Shown here piece after piece: positions 60,274 to 64,000 of a DNA stretch of 64,000 nucleotides. Source of the DNA: Treponema sp. (lineage in GTDB: Bacteria; Spirochaetota; Spirochaetia; Treponematales; Treponemataceae); the NCBI GenBank assembly GCA_016294035.1, contig JAEDCT010000012.1, positions 12,739 to 76,738 of the forward strand, in the 5' to 3' direction. The notes beneath the pieces were generated by a model, which made no database searches, was not told the origin of the DNA, and saw only the letters and a list, made by a program, of their open reading frames with translations. Position 1 is the first letter of the stretch. Each line of letters starts with the position of its first letter. Position numbers and translations under genes: made by a program.

Positions 60274-62574
60274 TTACATTAATTTCTTTATTAACTCAAC
60301 ACGGCTGTGAACGTTAAGCTTCTTGTAAATTTTTTTGTTGTGTGTGGCAACTGTTGCAGGAGAAATGTTCAGCGTCATGGCAATTTCCTTGTCACTCTTT
60401 CCTTCTGCAATTAGAAGCGTGATTTCTTTTTCCCTGGATGAAAGTTCGGTATTTTCTGTGATGAACAAAGTTTTTGAAGTTTCTCTTTCAGTAGTATCAT
60501 CTGATTTTTGATCCTGAGATATGACTTGCCGTGACGGAACTACCACATTGCCTATGCTTGTTTCCCCAGTCTGAATTTTCGGACGGACTTTGTTATTCTT
60601 TGAGAATCCTGTTTTTTCAATGACAATCCCTGCGTCCTGCATGTTTGAGACTGGCAGTTTGAGTGAAACCTTGAACCTGGCGCCTTCATTGATTTTGTCG
60701 ACTTCAATGCTTCCGCTGTAAATTTTTAGAATGTTCGAAATATAAGTGAAATCATTTTGTGAGTCCTTGTCTCTGATCTGCTCACTTATTTCAGTGTAGT
60801 TTTTGTTTGTCATTGAACTGGTTATTGTGATTTTGAAATCTTCGTTGTGATTCTCTATGAAAATTGTAATTCGTGAGTGTGTATTGGAAATGCTTGATAT
60901 TATGAAAAGAATGTCGATGAACAGCATTTCAAGAATGTTTGGATCTGCGCGTACAATCAGGTCATCTGCAAGTGCAATGGTCTGTGAAATAAAAATGTCC
61001 TTTTGTTTTGTAAGTGATTTAGAAACATCAATGCAGTTTGTTGCATAATCTCGAATTGCAATATTCTTTTTTTCTTCAGGAATTTTTTTCATGAATACTT
61101 CCATCGAATATATGCTGTCATGGATTTTTGCAGAACAAAACTCAATTACTTTTAATTGCGGAAGAAGTTTTTCTGCTGAAGGATTTTTTGAAATAATTGT
61201 TGATGTATTGAAAATGATTTTTGATGGTGTCATGAGCCTGTAGAAAGCTGTCAAATATAGTTTTGATTTTGTTTTTTCTTCTTGAAGTGATTTTTTTGTT
61301 TGCTCCAGATTTTTGAAAATCCCGTCATATCTGAACTTGTGTTTTTTTCCAAGAAGATAAATTGAAGGGGCTGTAATTCCGAGAAAGGCAATTGATGAAA
61401 AAATAAAAGAATTGAATTCTGTCTTTGGCTTTATTAATGAAGCTGTTATTGAAAGGGTGTATAATTTGAATACAATGGAATATGCAATACAGGGAATCCA
61501 GAATAGAACAATTGTTTTTGGAGTCTTGTCAATTTTTTTCAGGCTGACCAGAAGTGATATTATGAAGAAAATCTGAGTAGATGAAAAAATAAAAATGAAT
61601 ATATAGAAAATATGAGATTCTGATTCTACTACGATGTTTACTGCAAGAATTATTATTAAGAATTCAAAGAAAAAGGGAACGGCCTTGTTGAAGAAAATGG
61701 GTCTTGAGTTATTTCGCAGAAGTATGGTTGCTGCTATAACAATGGATGAAAACAGACCACATTCAAAAACATACCATGGACGTGAGGCGTCGCAGAGTGA
61801 AGAAATTTCGTTCCAGATATAAACTGGTCCAACTCCACGTGTCTGCATCTGAAGAAGCACAAAGAATATTGCTGCTATTGAAAGCATGATGTAGTAAGGG
61901 TCTTTGATGATTATTCCGATGGCAATCAAAAATATGATAATGAAAAAGGCAATTCCTCCCATAAGATGAAATAATCTGTAGAATCTATTGGTTGAATCGC
62001 TGAATTCATTTTCAGGAATAATTTTGACATGTATCCTTTCACCGATTGATGATGATATTCTCAGTCGGATTTTGTGCTCGGTTTCATTTTGAGGAAAGTC
62101 TGTGAGAATGAATGGAATACATACCCTGTAGCTGGGCTTTGTAATTTTGTTTCGTGGAATGCTCATGCCGTTTCTTCCACGTAATGTCCATGCTCCGTTT
62201 TTCCAAATAAAAAGTTCTGCAAAGTTAATGTTTATGTCTCCAAAAGAGATTACATAGTTCATTCCGTTTTTTACCGATGTGTCTGCAAAAGTTGCTTCCA
62301 GCCAGAGGGTTCCTTCATAAGCACCGGGAAATAAAGGATTGTCGCATGGCTTGAAATTTCCTTCCCAGATAAGATTGCAGTCTGTGTATGCTGCATTATC
62401 GTAAAAATACCGCAGCTGAAGGGGAATTTCAGTTTTTTCCTGTGTTTCTGTACTGTCAAAGGTGATTTTTGGCCTGCTTCGTGAAGAAAATGCCTGGAAA
62501 ATAGTGATAAATAAAAGAATTAATGCAGCAAATACTTTTTTCGTCTGTTTGAAAATCTGATTTTTTTTTGACAT
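60274..62574 (-). CDS. 7TM-DISM receptor fused to a degenerate LytS-like region and a LuxR DNA-binding domain
   Basis: 766 aa. Signal peptide (AALILLFITIFQAFSS); an extracellular jelly-roll domain (about 45-200; LWLEATF, YVISFGDININFAELFIWK); seven membrane helices (205-415); a short coiled coil (KNLEQTKKSLQEEKTKSK); a histidine-kinase-like region in which LytS's PHFLFN reads TPSKIIFN and the ATP-site N and G boxes are unrecognisable; a linker; and a C-terminal LuxR helix-turn-helix (LSSREKEITLLIAEGKSDKE). It probably senses a ligand outside and regulates genes while membrane-bound; kinase activity is unlikely. Confidence 0.8.
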   Translation of the reverse strand: MSKKNQIFKQTKKVFAALILLFITIFQAFSSRSRPKITFDSTETQEKTEIPLQLRYFYDNAAYTDCNLIWEGNFKPCDNPLFPGAYEGTLWLEATFADTSVKNGMNYVISFGDININFAELFIWKNGAWTLRGRNGMSIPRNKITKPSYRVCIPFILTDFPQNETEHKIRLRISSSIGERIHVKIIPENEFSDSTNRFYRLFHLMGGIAFFIIIFLIAIGIIIKDPYYIMLSIAAIFFVLLQMQTRGVGPVYIWNEISSLCDASRPWYVFECGLFSSIVIAATILLRNNSRPIFFNKAVPFFFEFLIIILAVNIVVESESHIFYIFIFIFSSTQIFFIISLLVSLKKIDKTPKTIVLFWIPCIAYSIVFKLYTLSITASLIKPKTEFNSFIFSSIAFLGITAPSIYLLGKKHKFRYDGIFKNLEQTKKSLQEEKTKSKLYLTAFYRLMTPSKIIFNTSTIISKNPSAEKLLPQLKVIEFCSAKIHDSIYSMEVFMKKIPEEKKNIAIRDYATNCIDVSKSLTKQKDIFISQTIALADDLIVRADPNILEMLFIDILFIISSISNTHSRITIFIENHNEDFKITITSSMTNKNYTEISEQIRDKDSQNDFTYISNILKIYSGSIEVDKINEGARFKVSLKLPVSNMQDAGIVIEKTGFSKNNKVRPKIQTGETSIGNVVVPSRQVISQDQKSDDTTERETSKTLFITENTELSSREKEITLLIAEGKSDKEIAMTLNISPATVATHNKKIYKKLNVHSRVELIKKLM

Positions 62575-62664
62575 GGCACAATTATAACCCGGGTTATGAA
62601 AAAATCAAGAAAAAAATACCCTGTTTTAGGGAGTAAAATACCATGAATATGGTATATCATGGAG

Positions 62665-62693
62665 TTGTGGTATGGGTATGGCAGGGGTACTAT
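62665..62693 (+). promoter_or_regulatory. Possible promoter reading towards the right-edge genes
   Basis: TTGTGG (62665-62670), a 17-nt spacer and TACTAT (62688-62693). Three of six and four of six consensus bases match, so it is weak on its own. Confidence 0.35.
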
Positions 62694-62733
62694 TACAACG
62701 TCTTGAAAAAGGCAAAAGGAGATTTATATATAT

Positions 62734-62776
62734 GGCTCCTTGTTCAGGAGCCGGCTTTCCGGTTTGAGAGTCCGGA
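62734..62776 (+). promoter_or_regulatory. Two adjacent GC-rich hairpins in the leader region
   Basis: GGCTCCT-TGTTC-AGGAGCC (62734-62752) is directly followed by a hairpin with core TCCGG/CCGGA (62758-62776). AAAGGAG 9 nt before ATG 62732 could also start an 11-codon peptide MAPCSGAGFPV. Together with the terminator at 62827 this fills the 355-bp gap before the next gene. Confidence 0.45.
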
Positions 62777-62826
62777 GGGTAAATTTAAAAAAACGTAGTT
62801 TAAAATCTTATCATCCTTATTTGAAG

Positions 62827-62873
62827 GAGCATTTATGAAAATCCGGGAGGGGTTTTGTAAATGCTCTTTTTTT
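62827..62873 (+). terminator. Rho-independent terminator or attenuator
   Basis: GAGCATTTA (62827-62835) pairs with TAAATGCTC (62858-62866) and seven T residues follow. The inner arm (AAAATCC / GGGGTTTT) can extend the stem. It lies 56 nt before the next start codon, with no gene upstream on the same strand. Confidence 0.7.
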
Positions 62874-62929
62874 GTTTCATTAAAGATTTATTTCTAAAAC
62901 AGTCAATTAATGATATTATTTTTTTGATT

Positions 62930-63841
62930 ATGGATTGCATGACCAAATCATCAGGAAAAGCCCGTTTTCATTTGCCCGGCCTGTTTGAGTTTTTTGAATT
63001 GTACAAAGTTTTTGTGCCTCAGTTTTATGAACATCCTCAATGGTTTTATCCATGGTGTGACATTGGCTCTCTTTACGGAGCACCAGCTGACTGTCTGTGG
63101 GGCGGTGGCAGAGTGGGTTATGGAAAAAACGGAATTGAAAGGGAAGTGCTGGATTTTTTTAAGGATTATGGAATTTCCCTTCGACTCACATTTAGCAATT
63201 CAATGCTCAAGACTGAACATTTGACTGACAAAAAATGCAATGATCTTTGTTCCATGTTCTGCAATGAAAATAATGGAATAATCATTCATTCAGATTTGCT
63301 TATGGATTACATAAAAAATAAATTTCCGGACTTTTATTTTGTTTCATCCACAACAAAAGTTTTGACTGACACTGCAGATTTGAATAGGGAACTTTCAAGA
63401 AAAGAATTCAGGTATGTTGTCCCGGATTTCAGGCTTAACAGAAATTTTGTTTTTCTTGATTCTCTTGAACCCTTCAAAAAAAAGAAGGTCGAGTTTTTGT
63501 GCAATGAATGTTGCTGGGAAAAGTGTGCAAGGCGAAAGTCTTGCTATGAAAATGTCAGTGCCCGGGTTTTGGAATTAGATGTTCCGGAATGGGAGTGTGG
63601 TGCTCCCCATAAGTCGCAGGGGTACAGGTTTTCAAGTGCAATGAGGAATCAGTTTTATATTGGGCCTGAGCATATTGTTTCTGAATATATGCCGAGGGGA
63701 TTTTCTGATTTCAAGATTGAGGGGAGAAGCCTTGGGAGTGCGCTTGTTCTGGAAATGATCATGCATTATATGGTTCGCCCTGAATGCCAGATTGAATTGC
63801 GGGAAAACATTTATCTGGATAATTCACTGGATTTGTTTTAG
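62930..63841 (+). CDS. Unknown protein with a cysteine cluster
   Basis: About 303 aa, family not recognised with certainty. LPGLFEFFELYKVFVPQFYE and GSLYGAPADCLWGGGRVGYG are well-structured regions. A cluster CNECCWEKCARRKSC near residue 210 could bind zinc or an iron-sulphur cluster and, with a TIM-barrel-like pattern, faintly recalls U32-type proteins. ATG 62930 follows a TATTAT by 10 nt; ATG 62939 is possible, and the frame back to 62861 starts inside the terminator, so it is rejected. Divergent from the 7TM-LuxR receptor gene. Confidence 0.6.
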   Translation: MDCMTKSSGKARFHLPGLFEFFELYKVFVPQFYEHPQWFYPWCDIGSLYGAPADCLWGGGRVGYGKNGIEREVLDFFKDYGISLRLTFSNSMLKTEHLTDKKCNDLCSMFCNENNGIIIHSDLLMDYIKNKFPDFYFVSSTTKVLTDTADLNRELSRKEFRYVVPDFRLNRNFVFLDSLEPFKKKKVEFLCNECCWEKCARRKSCYENVSARVLELDVPEWECGAPHKSQGYRFSSAMRNQFYIGPEHIVSEYMPRGFSDFKIEGRSLGSALVLEMIMHYMVRPECQIELRENIYLDNSLDLF

Positions 63842-63899
63842 AAATATCATTTTGTTTGTCCTTGCGAAGAATGGACGCTTTGGTGGGAATCATAAATTA

Positions 63900-63928
63900 T
63901 TGATTTTTTCTATATAAAGTGAGATAAT
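63900..63928 (+). promoter_or_regulatory. Sigma70 promoter of the right-edge gene
   Basis: TTGATT (63900-63905), a 17-nt spacer and GATAAT (63923-63928). AGGAG follows at 63950-63954, 7 nt before the ATG. Confidence 0.6.
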
Positions 63929-63961
63929 TTTGCAACTTTAAAAATTTTTAGGAGTTCAATT

Positions 63962-64000
63962 ATGGCAGCAATTCACGGTGCTTACACAGCAATGATTACG
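63962..64000 (+). CDS. dapA: Probable dihydrodipicolinate synthase (N-terminal 13 codons only)
   Basis: Only MAAIHGAYTAMIT is visible before the window ends. The GAYTAMIT stretch is the usual beginning of DapA-family TIM barrels (G-x-x-TA-x-x-T-P-F). Good promoter and AGGAG support a real start. DapA would condense pyruvate with aspartate semialdehyde in lysine and cell-wall diaminopimelate/ornithine-pathway metabolism. Identity rests on 13 residues, so another NAL/DHDPS-family enzyme is possible. Confidence 0.5.
   Translation, partial: MAAIHGAYTAMIT

Noticed and set aside
62861..62932. Longer N-terminus of the cysteine-cluster gene starting at ATG 62861
   Set aside because: The ATG and next codons are the 3' arm and T-tract of a rho-independent terminator, and the added residues are low-complexity.
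1..64000. tRNA, rRNA, tmRNA, RNase P RNA or CRISPR array
   Set aside because: No cloverleaf with a TTCRA arm, no rRNA-like blocks and no regularly spaced direct repeats were seen in the gaps between genes.

Overview
The window looks like part of a low-GC spirochaete chromosome, most probably a gut- or rumen-type Treponema. Three things point there: the block alaS / SurA-like secreted protein / nusB / TPR lipoprotein / groES / sigma factor, which I recall as a treponemal gene order; an alanyl-tRNA synthetase of only about 605 residues; and an envelope-heavy gene set. Genes for aromatic amino acids (aroF-pheA fusion, aroC), branched-chain amino acids (ilvN), arginine (argH) and probably lysine (dapA) argue against an extreme host-dependent lifestyle such as that of T. 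pallidum. No rRNA, tRNA, CRISPR array, phage or transposase gene was seen. All assignments come from reading the sequence; no database search was run.

Layout. 1-10870 is a surface-polysaccharide cluster on the + strand: a sugar aminotransferase (cut by the window edge), LicD, an opine-dehydrogenase-like enzyme, GDP-L-fucose synthase, several GT2 and GT4-like glycosyltransferases, a glycosyltransferase remnant and a Gfo/Idh/MocA oxidoreductase. The first 3.5 kb looks more AT-rich than the rest. 10911-17560 carries lolA, a RodZ-like gene, rimO, a UvrD/PcrA helicase, a broken-looking aminotransferase homologue and a small membrane protein. 17609-23045 holds amino-acid metabolism and regulation: aroF-pheA fusion, ilvN, a DtxR/MntR regulator, argH and a methyltransferase-GNAT fusion. 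23192-26534 is a polar amino-acid ABC transporter plus a Nudix hydrolase. 26540-29490 (minus) has a tRNA methyltransferase-like gene, ychF and a HAD phosphatase. 29614-36673 is the alaS-to-sigma-factor block. 36670-45470 (minus) has recG, yggT, dnaE, map and a J-domain gene. 45645-53977 has glyS, an aldo/keto reductase homologue, an HD-GYP homologue, a DUF115/Maf protein, a FtsI-type PBP and signal peptidase I. 54140-62574 has a LysM-M23 peptidase, a deacetylase-like protein, a DacA-type carboxypeptidase, aroC and a 7TM receptor fused to a LuxR domain. The right edge has an unknown cysteine-rich protein and the first codons of a probable dapA.

The most interesting material is between the genes. 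(1) Two copies of a roughly 160-nt leader made of four consecutive hairpins sit directly before the ribosome-binding sites of the SurA-like gene (31531-31687, +) and yggT-recG (39522-39682, -). Stems differ by paired compensatory changes while a 12-nt loop is nearly constant, which is good evidence for a conserved RNA structure. (2) An inverted-repeat-bounded, MITE-like element occurs at 23981-24182 and 39811-40083, with a right-half copy at 23041-23118 that supplies a host gene's stop codon. Its ends resemble the bidirectional terminator at 57580-57623. (3) Several genes (uvrD-like, aroF-pheA, ABC permease, alaS) have promoter -10 boxes only 6-10 nt before ATG and no Shine-Dalgarno sequence, so they are probably leaderless.

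Several proteins keep a recognisable enzyme fold but lack catalytic residues: HD-GYP, aldo/keto reductase, NodB-like deacetylase, aminotransferase homologue and the kinase-like part of the 7TM receptor. These may be sensory or binding proteins.
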